A stretch of DNA of 64,000 nucleotides from Gnetum montanum (GCA_015680685.1 MNCI01000972.1:108859-172858), one strand, 5' to 3'; counted from the first letter of the stretch, positions 10,278 through 22,664 are shown. A program made the numbers and translations. Notes: a model not told the origin generated them from the letters alone.

Positions 10278-13200
10278 ACAAAAAAAGCGACGTCCTCAAA
10301 GCGAAGACTAGGATAACTTTGAGAGTACACTTCAAGTATGGATTTAGAACTTTGTCAACTCCAGGTAATCCCTCAACTCATCTGATGCCAAGCTTGAAGA
10401 AAGGTACTAATCCCAACACCTAATACGTCCTTCCATCCAAGGCCTTGCATGAAATGCAAAGGGCTCTTGGAGGAACCCCAAAAACTTTCCCTATTTTGTG
10501 AGAAGAGGGAGAAGTCCAACCCAAAGGCCCAACGTCTCTAAGGTGTTCCCTAGATCCATTCCTTATTGGGTCTAGAGACTTGTCTTCTTGCATGGATCCA
10601 TACTTATGCAAGAGGACAAACTCTTCTTCCACAAGTCCAGCCGAGTTCCATTCTAAATGACATCGATGTTGAGGGCTCACCAAGACCATTACCCATCCTA
10701 GTGATGGACTTGGGAAACCGAAACACAGAGAGAACATGCTCCAAAGGAGCCATGTCTTTGCAAGCAACTCAGGCTTGTCAAAACCCCAAGTTCTACTTCT
10801 TGCATCAAGACCCATGGGGTCTCACCAATCCAACCACCTAAGTATTGAATCACCACGTTTATACCATCCACATATTTTTCTTTTATTTTTCCGCATCACA
10901 TCTACTTAGGCTAGTAGGGAATCAAGTGTGATCTCCCTTCGAAACAAGGTACAAAGGCAGATCTTTTGAATTTGACCTTACTGGTCGTAGATGCCCCAAC
11001 ATTGCAATCCACATTTCGTCATCCAACACTATTCCATTTCCATAGTAAAAGAGAAGATTTGAAATCTGTTTGGAAAACTTCTTCAAGAGGCTATCGTAGC
11101 ATACTAACCCAGTCTGTCATCGACGTCATTAGAGGAAGTCCAACATCAAGAACACCTACTCGAACCCTTAGACAAGTGAAGGATATGTTGGGTAGTCAAC
11201 CCCAAGACAACCCTTCATACACACGTCTCATGCCAACCACAACCACATAGTTCATTACCCTTGTAATGTCCCATTTATGGGAAAGGATTAGTTGCACGTG
11301 CATCTTATAGGCTATCCTTTTCATTCTAAGAGATGGGAGAAGCATCACTTTCTAAATAGTTAGTACAAGGAAGCATGTAGAATCACCTCCAAGGATAACC
11401 ACAATCATGAATTTTCCAAGGAACATCTAGGTTCCCAAAATTTGAGTTTTCCTACCCTACCAGGAACAACCGCAACTCATGATCAACACCTTTCATTGGA
11501 TTTTTTAACTTGAAGGGAAGATCCTCTTTGGGGGGTTTCTTTAGTAGGCAAGTACAGCAACCCAATTGCACCGTACCCATAATACATGCCCAAGTAGTCC
11601 ATAGAGCCAACACAACCATATTGTCAAACCGCTACCATCTGAGGGACGACATAGATTTGCAGGTCTTACCCACATTTGATTCCACCTTAAGAACAACTCA
11701 AGAAGTGAAAGAGTTCATCCCTCAAAATTTCATAGAGAGGGAGTTCTGTTTCATCGTAGGAGGTTTGGGTTTTAATACACACTAGTCCATCCCATTTATA
11801 ATAATTGTGATGCACAAGGCCACACCACTACCTATTACCGTCAGACCCGAACAACAAATGCGAGAATTAACAAGAACATTTTGCCCATAAGAGGACTAGG
11901 TCCTTGAGACAATTTTACAACGAATGGGCTTCACTGACATCAACTACCAACTCAAAACAATACACAATTCATCCTCAAAAAGTTTACAATAATAAAGGTC
12001 TACTAGAGAACCCCAACAAGGAAGTCCTTTTAAAGCCTCAAACTAAGAGGGAGTACATGAGATTACACCTTGCTTACAAGAGAAAAGATATATACATTTA
12101 AGCTACATCAACAACATGGCCTCACAAGGGAGATTCCATGAATTCAACCATGGTAACAATATCTTGTCTCTGAAAACAAGCCCTAAGAGTTCAAGAACAT
12201 GGGACCACTACTTGGAACAAGTCCCAAACATTGACTACTTCTAAATCCCATCTAAGGAACAACTGTCTTAATACAACTTGCATTAATATTTCAAGAATTG
12301 AAGAGGATATCTATCGAAAGGAAGAATGATCCTCATAGAACTAGACAATCACCAAGTAATAGAGTGCTCGGTCATGGTCATGTTATCTCACTAGAGAGAT
12401 TAGGACACTAACATAATTTAGCAATACACCAAAGAAATGGGGCGATACACAAGAAAGATGGGGTGATACACCAAAGTACATGAGGGATAGAGTACACAAG
12501 GGAGATGGGATGATACACCATAGCCCGCAAAGCACCAATAAGTCCCGAGAAATGAGAGCACACCATAGCCCTCAAAAGCACCACAAGCCTCTAGTCATGA
12601 GAGCATAGGCTCAAGTGTTTTCAAGCACATACATGTCCACCATGCAAAGCCACCAAGAGAAGTCACGATTTGTGTAACTGTAACATCATTTATTCAAGGA
12701 TGGACCACCATGCCAACACTTGCAAAAATTACTCCAAGCTCACATCCAGCCATGGAAGAGGAAGTCTAGGTGCTAATACCCAAGACTCAACTCTACCCTG
12801 TAGTCATACATAACAACAATGCCTTTGATTTGAATTTTTTGTTTGCCATTGCAATTCACATGGCCATCATGAACCACCCGCTATCAAGATCAAGTTCATT
12901 GAACCAATTTGTTTGAACTTCAGGCTACATTCCATCATCGATCACCCATGAATAAGATTTTTGTCAGTCAAGGAATCCAAAAGGAAAAGTTCCCAAAACT
13001 TATCCTATCTCAAGAACATTCACCAAAGGACACACCATCATGGCACACCAAATCACCAATAACACAAAACATCAGTTTGGAGAGCACCTTAGGCAAGGAC
13101 ATGCCTTGTTCTCCTCATTACAACACCATTTATCAACAATAGGATTTTCCATAAGGCTTTTAACAAAATATCACATCAAGGCACAAAGGTCGCCTACAAA

Positions 13201-14090
13201 CATAGAGAGGAGGTGCTTTAAGGACGAGGACAAGGAAAACACTATACATCAAGCTTAACCTTGTCACAGGGTGTGGCACAGGCCTATAATAAAGGGACAA
13301 TTGATTCACATAGGGAAACAACATCTAGCACTTTTGTGTGCATAAACTATCAAAATTGTGTACATCACAACATTACATTATAATCTTACACACTTGAGGA
13401 TAGGAATACATTTAGTGAGCATAATACATGACATTTGGGAATGCTACCTAGGCCTAGAAGGCTATATGACAAACTACCCAAGCCCATCCTAAGCTGAAGG
13501 GTTTAAGCCACCAAAAGCACACAAAGCTGCACCATGTTGTTATGAGAAAAACTCGTCTCTATCTCTACATGTACACAAACAACTATCTTGTTGCACCCAC
13601 TACATGACTGCCATCAAAAGGAAACAAATCGAGACATGAACACAACGTAGGATGCCAACTAAGAATCCACCTCCCGTCACAGTGGGACCTCAAGGCATTG
13701 GCCACTCCTAAGCCATTAGTATCTAGCATGGCCAAGGATACTATTATATGCCATCTAGTAACCCAATATCTACAAGGTCTAGGATGGACCACCCTCCTCT
13801 GTTAGTGCTCACCCAGCATTGAGAGGCAAACAAATCATGATGTACTAGTTGCTCCACCACAGCAAGGGTACTAATAGATCTGCAACCCAATGTTGGGATT
13901 TTGAGACCAAGTACCCAATTCATGAGGACCTCAAGAGCACACATCTTCCCCATAGACATAGTGCTCACAAAATCAACTGAGGTCACCACTAGCTGCATTT
14001 TTGTACCTATGCTACCTGCAAGACTGACACAACAGCTTGGACACAATGGAATTAGCAGGAACATGATTAACACATCAACCTCACATACAA
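10278..14090 (-). other. internal region of the outer element, 3' part
   Basis: About 3.8 kb with only short open frames in either strand, the longest 131 codons at 10420-10815 minus. No retroelement or cellular domain is recognisable. The first bases after the polypurine tract resemble the sequence beside the polypurine tract at about 6480-6520, supporting family relationship with that gypsy copy. From about 12400 to 12600 there are short phrase-like direct repeats (variants of gatacaccaaag and caccatagccc). Confidence 0.5.
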
Positions 14091-14095
14091 CCATC

Positions 14096-15106
14096 TGTTG
14101 ATGCATAAATTTTGGTCACACCAACATTGAGAAAGAAAACTTGTTTTAGAAGACTATTGTCTAGGGCGCCTCCCGTATGGGTATGGAAACGTGGGAATAG
14201 TCTCAGCTGGAGAGGGCCACATGGCCTTTTGCAAATAATAAACTAGAAAGAAATTTGGAATTTAAATTAAATAATTATCTCCAATACAATAAGTGATTAA
14301 AAGAATTGAATTTTCCCCGGTCCCACTGACGTTGCTGGTCCATGACTACAGATGGTATCCATTGCAGGGCAAGAAGACCGCGATCACCATGAGAGAGGGA
14401 GAGAGAGAGAAAGAGAAAGAGAGACTGCCCACTGTAGTCTACACAGGGCAGTAACTGCAGTTCTCAGAGCTTGCCATCGTTTGCCACCTTTTGTGCACCG
14501 TCGTAGAGAGAAAGATCGTTCACCCATGTCTGCACCACCGTGACAAGCTCCTACTGTCACTGAGAAGACCCGCAAGGATCCGATTTTGAGCCACTGGCTC
14601 CTGCCTTGGACCCTCCTCGAAGATCAACTAAAAGCCTATAAAGGAAAGAAAAGAAAAGAGGAAATTGCTGCTTAGTGAAGAGGAAGCTGCCCCTCCAGAC
14701 TGATAGCTAGAGCCTATTTTGGGACTCACCCCTCTCCCTTATCCAAGAAACCCCCTCTAGACTCCATTTTATAGCCGCTGCGGCCATCCATAATGCTGCG
14801 TACATTTCATGTAACAGCTACAAAAACTACCATCACTTCTTGTGTAATAACTCCCACATTCTCCAATTAAGTGTCCACTTATGTCCGTAACCATCGTAAC
14901 TTCCAAAACATCTGCTACTAATGACCGTAATCGCCGTAACTTCTGAAACGTTTCCCACTAATGACCGTAACCACCATCATTAATGACCACCACCTAACAG
15001 TTTAAATTCCCACTACTCGCATGATTTTATTGTGGTTATTAAGGGAGAGAAATAGAAACGTTGATAATCATGGCCCCATTCGAGCATGGGAATGTTGACA
15101 TCAACA
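14096..15106 (-). repeat. 3' LTR of the nested element (1011 bp)
   Basis: It matches 19535-20632 along its length. It contains a GA-rich microsatellite (about 14391-14425) and the short CTACTAATGACCGTAA-type repeats near 14915-14990. It is about 87 bp shorter than its partner because it has fewer of those repeats. Confidence 0.9.
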
Positions 15107-15121
15107 CTTAGCCCCCAAACT
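15107..15121 (-). other. polypurine tract of the nested element
   Basis: The minus strand reads AGTTTGGGGGCTAAG immediately before the 3' LTR start TGTTGATG. Confidence 0.7.
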
Positions 15122-16164
15122 TTAATTGCATGCCAGTGCAAGGAACAAGACCACAGAAACTTTAAAATGATGCAATAGGTAGGGAATGACAAAACAAGCA
15201 AATAAAAACTTAAAAGTAAACTAAACATGATTAAAATAACCATATAATCAAAAGAGAACTAAGCATGGGCCACCTAAACTACACCATCTTATTTAATTAA
15301 ACTTTAAATATATAATTTTATTTATTTTAACTACATATATNCTATTGGACCCCATCACACTTAAAAACTTATTACACTGCCAATGAACATGCTCCTCATT
15401 CCTTCACTCTTAGGTAGCAATTCCAACACAAGTCTGGTCGATTAGCAGCACTGCTAGTGAACATGGTCCTCATTCAACTCTTGTGTATGTGCCTTTAATT
15501 GCGATTTGATAGCATCATAACAGGTCTCCTAGGTGGCTAAGGGTTCCCAAGTGGAGATGAACACACTTCACCCCATTGTTCACAAGGTAATCATGGATCA
15601 TCACACTTGAGGGCTAAGGCTTATGAGAGGGAAAATGGGGTTTTCAAAGGTCACCTAGTGATAATGGCTAACTATTCTCCAACATCACCTATCCTACACT
15701 CACATGATCATGATGATTACATGATAAATTAGCACAAATCTCATGCTCCATAATCCAACATAACTATAGAAACTAAAACCTTGAAAAAGACTGGGAAGAA
15801 TCAAAGCATTATTGAAATATATAGTATAAGAGAGATTTTATGTAATAGTACTAGGAAATATTATATAAAGAATATACTCACATTATTTTCGGATGGTGTT
15901 TTGATGACCCAACGCCTAGTAACTCAAAAGATCATAATGATTATTAAAATCATATGCAAAGCAAAAATCAAAACAATATACCAAGAAAGAAATGATGAAA
16001 GTGGAAAGAAAATATGCAAATGCGACTATATACAAATGAAACGCATGACGAAGAGGAAAAAAACATGCAACTAAAGATCTACCAGGTGTCCATGCAGGGC
16101 ACCTAAGTAGAAATGCTTTGGATGGAATGCATTAAAATTTCTAGGTGACTTATATCCTTGCACA
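15122..16164. other. non-coding 3' region of the nested element, with a single N
   Basis: AT-rich sequence between the integrase end and the polypurine tract. A lone N at 15341 marks an unresolved base or a closed scaffold join. No protein is recognisable; the plus-strand frame at 15781-16074 is low-complexity and judged a chance reading. Confidence 0.45.
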
Positions 16165-16809
16165 TCAGCAACCTTGTACACATTGGGGCCAATGACATCT
16201 TTTAACTCCGAATGGACCTGACCAAATAGGAGAGAACTTACCTTGAAGATTTTCTCGATCACATGTTCTACCCTTTTCTGAGACTAGGTCTCCTATCTTA
16301 AAGAGTTCACCAACATACTTCTTATCAAAACATTGTTTAACAATTTGTCGATGCTTAAGATTACACAAATCAAGACCTAATCTTAACTTGCTTAATCGTT
16401 TTCTATAAAGTTTTTCATTGGTATAAGTTTCAATGATAGGTTTAGGTCTTGGTGGGTCATCGAATATAGCCTTTCCTGGAGAATGTTGCATGGATGCATC
16501 GTTAAAATTTAGCACACCTTCAAATGTTTTAAGAGGTAGGGTGTTATTTATATTTTTGTCCTTCCCTAAAGGTGGTGGATCAGTCAAATGAAATCCATTG
16601 TGTTGTTGATAAGGCAAGGTGTCTCCATAGCTTTCTTCACCTTCTCTAGAATTTTGATAGGATTGGGTTGAATCTACATGAAAGATGGGACTTATTTTTG
16701 TAATTCCACTCACATAGTCATTTTCAACATGTTCACTACGCTCAACCTCAATAACCCCATCATAAAGATTAGTGTTTTGATCTTCCAAAGATTGATTTTG
16801 TTGATCCAA
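16165..16809 (-). pseudogene. spacer fused to integrase C-terminal end
   Basis: This 214-codon open frame is the longest in the nested element. The first about 140 residues are polar, with no recognised domain. The last 70 read LRLGLDLCNLKHRQIV, then FKIGDLVSEKGR and GKFSPIWSGPFGVKR, matching the FxxGDLVLxK and GKFxPxWxGPF motifs at the end of plant gypsy integrase. The overlapping frame at 16071-16262 continues the integrase end (VYKVADVQG-like), so a frameshift lies near 16200. The protease lies upstream on the same strand with no RT, RNase H or integrase catalytic core between, showing an internal deletion. Confidence 0.7.
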
Positions 16810-16839
16810 GGTTGTAACTACTTGTTTGTAGAAGGGTTC

Positions 16840-17300
16840 TCAAGGTATAGTCATGTATTCAAATTTTCCTTTGATAGGGATTAATAGCTCTGAGAAATCT
16901 GACCTAAAGAAGCCCCCAAACTTGACTCCAAAAGTCCTAGATAAGAGCACACCATAGGTAGGTGACATGTCAACTACTAGGATATCAGTGTAACATGTAA
17001 ATGTAGGATATTGTTTAAGTTGCACCTTCACTGCTTTCAATAATCCTACTACTGGTACATCAGATCCATCGAGTTAAATCACACTTTTCGTTTGTGGTAT
17101 CATTTGTGCTCCTAAAGTCTTACATACCTCAAGAGGCATGACACTAACAGTTGCTCCAGAATCCATCAAACAATTGTAAACATTCTTTCCTAAAATAATT
17201 AGAGTTGTTAGGAAAGGAGGTTGCTCTTTCTCACTCATCATGGAATTGTTTACATTTTGTACTGATAATGTGTTGGTACTTTCTGTGAAGTGAACTTACC
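16840..17300 (-). pseudogene. retroviral-type aspartic protease remnant
   Basis: At about 17137-17175 the minus strand encodes MDSGATVSVMP, a well-preserved aspartic protease active site (DSGA) of the gypsy type. A stop follows shortly, after which the frame continues as LDGSDVPVVGL-like and the open piece at 16840-17040 (LKAVKVQLKQYPTFTCYTDI, later YGVLLSRTFG), like the flap and the LLGRxW end of the domain. In an intact element the protease would process Gag-Pol; this one is broken by at least one stop. Confidence 0.65.
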
Positions 17301-18942
17301 TTTCAAGGATTGTGGATTTTTCTTTTCTAGTTTCAGGTGTATGAACTATCTCTTGAACTACCTCTTTCATTTCGTTAAATTGTAAAGGGTCATACATTGA
17401 GATGTTAGCTTTGGTTTTCTTCAAATCCTCAACTAGATTGTAAGTCTTAGGTACTTCTTTGGCTTCCGGTTGAGGTGGAGCTCTTCTAAGTATAGAAGGT
17501 GGGTTTGATTGTTGTGGGGTGTTTGTTTGGGATGACTCAGTTTGAGTATTCGTGTTACTTTGACTAGGAGCTCTTCTGTTTGGAGGAGTATACGAGTCAT
17601 TCCTAGTTTGTTGTTGTAGGTTGTTCATAATGTCAATAAGTCTACGATAGCAAGCATTAGGTGGGTTGTGGTTGTTTACCATAACTTGCTTCAATGAGGA
17701 AATGTCTTCATTTTCTGTTTCATGAGGTACATTAAGGACCATAATAGGAGGTTTTCCATTTTGTTGACTTTGGGTGCTATCACCAAATAATGCTAAAAAT
17801 TGAGGACAAGTCTTCTCAGAATGTTGCCTAGTGTTATGGAGGTAACAATAATTGGCATTGCCTGATGAACTAGGCTTTTTTGGTTGTATAGGACTCTTCT
17901 TGTTGTTTCACTTTAGTTCAACTATTTCGTTGGAAAGTTTTTGAAGTGAAGTTAATATCTGGGTCATTTGATCTTGAGTTTGAGTTGGGGGTTCAGTAGG
18001 ATTAGGTACCTCGTTTGGGTTTATGATAGACTGAAGTAAGGCCTTTGATTGATCCTCATTCAAACTAGTGTTAGATGGTAGAAATGGAGAAAATGTGGGA
18101 CCTTGAAAATAGCTATTCGTTGGTTGAGTAATTTGAAGGGGAACAGGAATTTGGAACATAGTGTTGATCATTGGGAAAGTTGGTAGAGGTAGAGGACTAT
18201 GTTGCATAGGATTGCTAACGCTCATCATTCCAAATTAAGTTTGAATGTTGTTCATAAGGGTAATTTGTTCTAGCTCTGTAGCTTTAGCCATTGCTCCCTG
18301 TATTTCTATTATGTTAGGGTTCGATTTGATGCCATAGGCAAAGAATGGGTCGATGGTAGAAAGGTAAAAGTTGAGGATGTCATCGAGTTGTGGACGCATC
18401 TCGCTTGGCACATAGGCCAGCTGGTGAAGGAATCTAAGGTTATAATCCCTAACATTTTCCCTAGGTAGGGTTCTTAAGCTGGTAAAGTTACTTAATGGTA
18501 TGGCAAGGCTTATAAATTTGTCAAACTGAGTCAAAAACTTATTTTTAAACTCCTACCATGAGTTAATGGAGGCATTAGGGAACATCAAAAACCATTGTGT
18601 TGCTTTGGTTCTAAAAGTTGTCACAAATACCATACATGCCACATCATTTTGGACAATGTTATGGATGTCTAGTAAAGTTTCAAAACATTGTATATGTTGG
18701 CAGGCATCACTAGAAGGGTTTGTGGGGTCGTAAAACAAATTTATGTTCTAGAGTGACTTTGGGATGTCGTGATAGTTAGTAAAGTTAAAGGGGTTACTGA
18801 TCAAGGGAGCCAAGGGTTGATTGGCTGCCATCCTAGTCCAGGTTCTCCTAGGAATAAAACTTGAAAAATGTGAGGCTCGTTGTTTCCTTAATGCAAAGAG
18901 ACAAGTGATTGGTCGATTAGAATCAGAAGAGAGTTCACTCAT
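17301..18942 (-). pseudogene. gag polyprotein of the nested element, broken
   Basis: Five minus-strand open pieces follow one another: 18942-18748, 18738-18553, 18534-18235, 18228-17908 and 17742-17296. They read as one Gag with a few stops or frameshifts. The third and fourth carry the capsid pattern of retrotransposon Gag (WxEFxxKFLxxF, LPRENVRDYNLRFLHQL, IDPFFAYGIKSN). Near 17790-17840 is a CxLHNTRQHSEKTC knuckle of the CxxH...H...C type seen in Tat-lineage elements. The tail is Pro/Gln/Asn-rich. Gag packages element RNA. Preservation here is better than in the other gypsy copies, but the frame is not continuous. Confidence 0.75.
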
Positions 18943-19513
18943 AAAACAGTACTATAAAATATATTTGTTAGAATGAAACTATGAAATTGCGTAAAAAGAA
19001 AAGAAAATATTGAACTAAAATATATTTTTTTGAAAAGAAAAATAAATGTATAAAATTGCAATACTTATAAAATTAAAAAGGAAAACAGTAAAATGCAAGA
19101 CTTTAGAAAAATAAACTTAAAATTGCATAATCAAATAAAACCACCTTACCTAACCTAGGACTAAGGTAAGGACCACCAAAACACAAATTCAAAAATGGGA
19201 TTGGAAACAAGGATTTTAAAAAAAATAACAAGGAAAAGATTAAAGAAAAATGGATTATGAGACCCGAAAGTTTTCAAAAAATGAGCTTCTGAGAATAAGA
19301 AATAAAGGGCTCAACAATTCTTTAAAAAGATTTTTCAAAACAATGGTTGAAAACAGAAATTTTAAATAAAACAAGTTTGAAATAAAGAAAATGAAATTTT
19401 CAGAAAATAAAAATAGGGACTAGAAGATGATAGAAAATAAATATTTCAGAAAATGAGATAATAATGATCAAAGAAATGGCAAGAAAAGCTAAAAAATAAA
19501 AGGTTGGAGAAAT
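18943..19513. other. A-rich leader of the nested element
   Basis: The plus strand is strongly A-rich (T-rich on the element's sense strand) between the gag start and the primer site. No gene is seen. This is the usual place for an untranslated leader. Confidence 0.5.
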
Positions 19514-19528
19514 GCCCTCCTAGCGCCA
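19514..19528 (-). other. primer-binding-site-like sequence of the nested element
   Basis: The minus strand reads TGGCGCTAGGAGGGC six bases after the end of the 5' LTR. TGGCG is the common start of plant retroelement primer sites. The matching tRNA was not identified. Confidence 0.5.
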
Positions 19529-19534
19529 AAAAGG

Positions 19535-20632
19535 TGTTGATGCATAAATTTTGGTCACACCAACACTGAGAAAGAAAACTTGTTTTAAGAGACTATTGTC
19601 TAGGGCGCCTCCTGTATGTGTACGGAAACCCGAGAATAGTCTCAGCTAGAGAGGGCCACGTGGCCTTTTGCAAGTAATAAACTAGAAAGAAATTTGGAAT
19701 TTAAATTAAATAATTGTCTCCAATACAATAAGTGATTAAAAGAACTGAATTTTCCCTAGTCCCACTAACGTTGCTGGTCCGTGACTGCAGATGGTATCCA
19801 CTGCTAGGTAGGAAGATCGTGATCGCCACGAGAGAGGGAGAGAGAGAGAAAGAGAAAGAGAGAGATTGCCCACTGCAGTCCACACAGGGCAACAACTGTA
19901 GTTCTCAAAGCTTGTCTTCGTTTGCCACCTTTTGTGCACTGCCGTAGAGAGGAAGATCGTTCACCCACATCTACACCACCGTCACAAGCTCCTACCGTCG
20001 CTGAGAAGACCCGCAAGGATCCGATTTTGAGTCGATGGCTCCTGCCTTAGACCCTCCTCGAAGATCAACTAGAAGCCTATAAAGAAAAGAAAAGAAAAGA
20101 GGAAATTGCTGCTTAGTGGAGAGGAAGTTGCCCCTCCAAACTGATAGCCAGAGCCTGTTTTTGGGAACTCTCCTCCCCATGATCCAAGAGCCTCCTTCTA
20201 GACTCCATTTTATAGCCGTTGCGGCCATCCATAATGCTGTGTACGTTTCATGTAACGGTTACAAAAACTGCCACCACTTCTTGTGTAATAACTCCCACAT
20301 TCTCCAATTAAGTGTCCACTTATGTCTGTAACCGTCATAACTTCCAAAACGTCTGCTACTAATGACCGTAACTGCCATCATTGATGACCGTAATCGCTGT
20401 AACTTCCGAAACATTTACCACTAATGACCGTAACCACTATCATTAATGACTATAATTGCTATAACTTCCAAAATGTTTGCTACTAATGACCGTAACCGCC
20501 ATCATTAATGACCACCACCCTGACAGTTTAAATTCCCACTCCTCGCATGATTTTATTGTGGTTATTAAGCGAGAGAAATAAAAATGTTGATAATCATGGC
20601 CCCATGCGAGCATGGGAGTGCTGACATCAACA
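19535..20632 (-). repeat. 5' LTR of the nested element (1098 bp)
   Basis: It pairs with 14096-15106. It carries a (GA)n microsatellite at about 19831-19865 and, at about 20335-20520 in what would be U3 on the minus strand, roughly three imperfect direct repeats with a period of about 61 bp, each containing a variant of CTACTAATGACCGTAAC. Tandem U3 repeats often act as enhancers in plant LTRs, but activity here is not shown. Confidence 0.9.
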
Positions 20633-20637
20633 CCATC

Positions 20638-22074
20638 AAGCATGATCACACAATAGAGAAATATCAATCTCACAACATCATAGAGAGTAAGACCTCAGCA
20701 ACACACATAAAGATCAATCATGCAAAACATGATGGATCAATTAGATACACTCACACAAAAGAATTTATCATGAGACACACCAAAAGAGAGAACTGGAACA
20801 CTCTCAAATTTTCAAGATTCACATACAACAAACGTTTCCAGCCACTGACACTAGTTTCCACCAGGATCAAAATCTCAACAAATTCATAAGAGGCATGGGC
20901 AATAGAGATTCATTATCTCAACTCAAAACAACAAGAGGGAGATCAAGGTCTCGCCAAACAATAGGTCTCAACAAAGCTCCAATTCTTGCTACAAAGAGCA
21001 ACATCAAAGAGGATGCATCCGAAAGGAAGACTCTCATCAAGAGAGGTAAGATCTCAACAATAACTAACAATAGGATGACCTACTCCAGAAGGTCTTCAAA
21101 TCAAAATGCCCAAGAAATAACACCAACCAAAGAAGTGATGCCACAAAACTAAGGGCAACACAACCAACTCAAACAAGGAAACACAACACGTGAAAGGTCC
21201 ACAACAAGGGCAACCATGCCTGAAGCACAAGAGGTTGTCAAAACAAGGACCACAACAATTTGGTCTTGGGATGGCACACATGGCCTCAAAATGCATCCTC
21301 AACAATCCCAACAATGAGTCATCACACTACGTAGAGCACAAAGCCTTGCGCTACGAATGACAAACATGATGAAAGAGACATGCACGCAAAAATTTAAAAT
21401 GCAATCAAGGAAGACACGCCTACACAACTAGACAAACATAATCGCAAACATGAGTGTATGAAGTCTACTAGCGACAATCTTGAGTCACCCAAAATAATGC
21501 TCACCATGAGCACATGTCCAAAGGCCCTCCATCCTAAGGTACCTAGGAACCAACATGTCCCAATTTGTAATTCCCATACTCATTGTCTCTAGGGTGAGTG
21601 GGAGTGCAAGGATATCACATCCTGCATAATGTAATCAATGCCATCTCAATACATGTCATCTGGGTGGAGACTAAAGCAAAGACTAGGTCCAATTCATCCT
21701 AGATGAATCACTAGAAACCATAGGTGAGAGCTCCTCGAGCAACAATAATTTATAAGTTGCCAATAGAACTATCCTCTACCATATCAAAGTAAAACCACAA
21801 CTGGTCCAACCACAAGTAAACCGGTGGAGGACAACACCACAACGCAATCATATACATCCTCTAGAAGAACAACATACATTTGTTGCTCACATCATAACAT
21901 TCGTCCCATAATGAAGAGCTTAAGAGTCTTACCATAAGGTAACTCTTCAAAGAACACATAAGGATATGATCCTATCTCACCCAGATATCTATCTGAAAGG
22001 ACCTTAAATAGAACAACCTTGATGGTGTAACATAGCTAAAAGGCACACACTTATCATAACACAATTACAAAAAT
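20638..22074 (-). other. internal region of the outer element, 5' part
   Basis: About 1.4 kb of the outer element next to its primer site. It contains only short frames. The Cys-rich minus-strand frame at 21096-21314 shows no zinc-knuckle spacing. No gag motif is visible. Confidence 0.45.
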
Positions 22075-22086
22075 GCTCTAATACCA
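22075..22086 (-). other. primer-binding site of the outer element, tRNA-Met type
   Basis: The minus strand reads TGGTATTAGAGC, one mismatch from the initiator-Met complement, two bases after the inferred LTR end. Confidence 0.65.
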
Positions 22087-22088
22087 TC

Positions 22089-22664
22089 AATAACAACATT
22101 GCTCCAACGTTGTCCAACACCCCAATGAATTCACTGAGATCCAATGGATTTGGGGCAAAAGACCTAGGGAATATGCCTCTAACAAGTAAGCAACCCATGG
22201 AAGGGAGTGAGTAACACAACAACTTCTTAATAAACAAGAATGCACCTCATGGAGAACAACTAAACTCCGAATGAGGACCTTGCAAACAAGTACACAAGCA
22301 ACCCTCTAGACATCATTAGTGAAAGGGAAAACGATGCAACTACAAGGGGACACCTCACCCCCAGACCCCTCATGATATGGTACAAAGTTCAGCATGGCAT
22401 CGCACCAAAACTATCCAGTCCTAGTTGCCTACATATCTGCGACCACCATAGAATAAGGGCCATGTAGTTGTCCATGTGAGGGCAGTAGGAAGAGGACTTA
22501 GAAGGGGATGCGACAAGAGGGAGTTCTGTTGCTAGCTTGGGACTGCCAAGTTGAGATGGGTTTTCTAACACCTAAGTGCCATGCAAGGGCGCTTCAAAGT
22601 GTTCCATGGTCCCCGAACCATATGAATGGCCCAGGAGAACCTCTAACTTGAGACATCTCTTACA
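22089..22664 (-). repeat. 5' LTR of the outer element
   Basis: It aligns with 9690-10265 over 576 bp. The low-coordinate end is mutated (AATAACAACATTG for TGTAACAATGTTG). The high-coordinate end, TCTCTTACA, is followed by the target duplication TTGGA. Confidence 0.82.

Larger units (their letters stand above)
14096..20632 (-). mobile_element. nested Tat/Athila-like gypsy element with pol core deleted
   Basis: Two LTRs (14096-15106 and 19535-20632) begin TGTTGATG and end CATCAACA-like. They are flanked by the perfect 5-bp duplication CCATC (14091-14095 and 20633-20637). A primer site lies inside the right LTR and a TTTGGGGGCTAAG polypurine tract inside the left one, so the element reads on the minus strand. 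The internal 4.4 kb holds gag, a zinc knuckle, protease, a spacer and the C-terminal end of integrase. RT, RNase H and the integrase core are absent. It is a deletion derivative that would need proteins from elsewhere. It splits the outer element, so it is younger than that insertion. Confidence 0.9.
9690..22664 (-). mobile_element. outer LTR retrotransposon (gypsy-type, apparently non-coding), interrupted by a nested element
   Basis: Two 576-bp LTRs in the same orientation, TGTAA...TTACA, are flanked by the perfect 5-bp target duplication TTGGA (9685-9689 and 22665-22669). On the minus strand, a tRNA-Met primer site lies inside the high-coordinate LTR and a GC-GGGGGAGGAT polypurine tract lies inside the low-coordinate LTR, so the element reads on the minus strand. 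After removal of the 6.5-kb nested element plus one CCATC copy, the element is about 6.4 kb. Its internal parts (10278-14095 and 20638-22074) show no gag or pol motif in either strand. It is either a LARD-like non-autonomous element or coding sequence decayed beyond recognition by eye. The LTRs resemble the one at 5902-6471, beside gypsy pol, which suggests the autonomous partner. Confidence 0.85.

Noticed and set aside
12400-12620. Phrase-like repeats as a CRISPR or satellite array
   Set aside because: There are few short, irregular units with no constant spacer length, in a plant retroelement interior.
14352-14575. Arg/Glu-rich and Ser/Leu-rich frames in the LTRs (also 19701-20016)
   Set aside because: They are translations of the GA microsatellite in both LTRs of one element.
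15781-16074. 97-codon Lys/Ile-rich plus-strand frame
   Set aside because: It is AT-biased low-complexity translation inside the nested element, on its antisense strand, with no domain.
21096-21314. Cys-rich minus-strand small protein
   Set aside because: The Cys spacing matches no knuckle or peptide family, and the frame lies in decayed retroelement interior.
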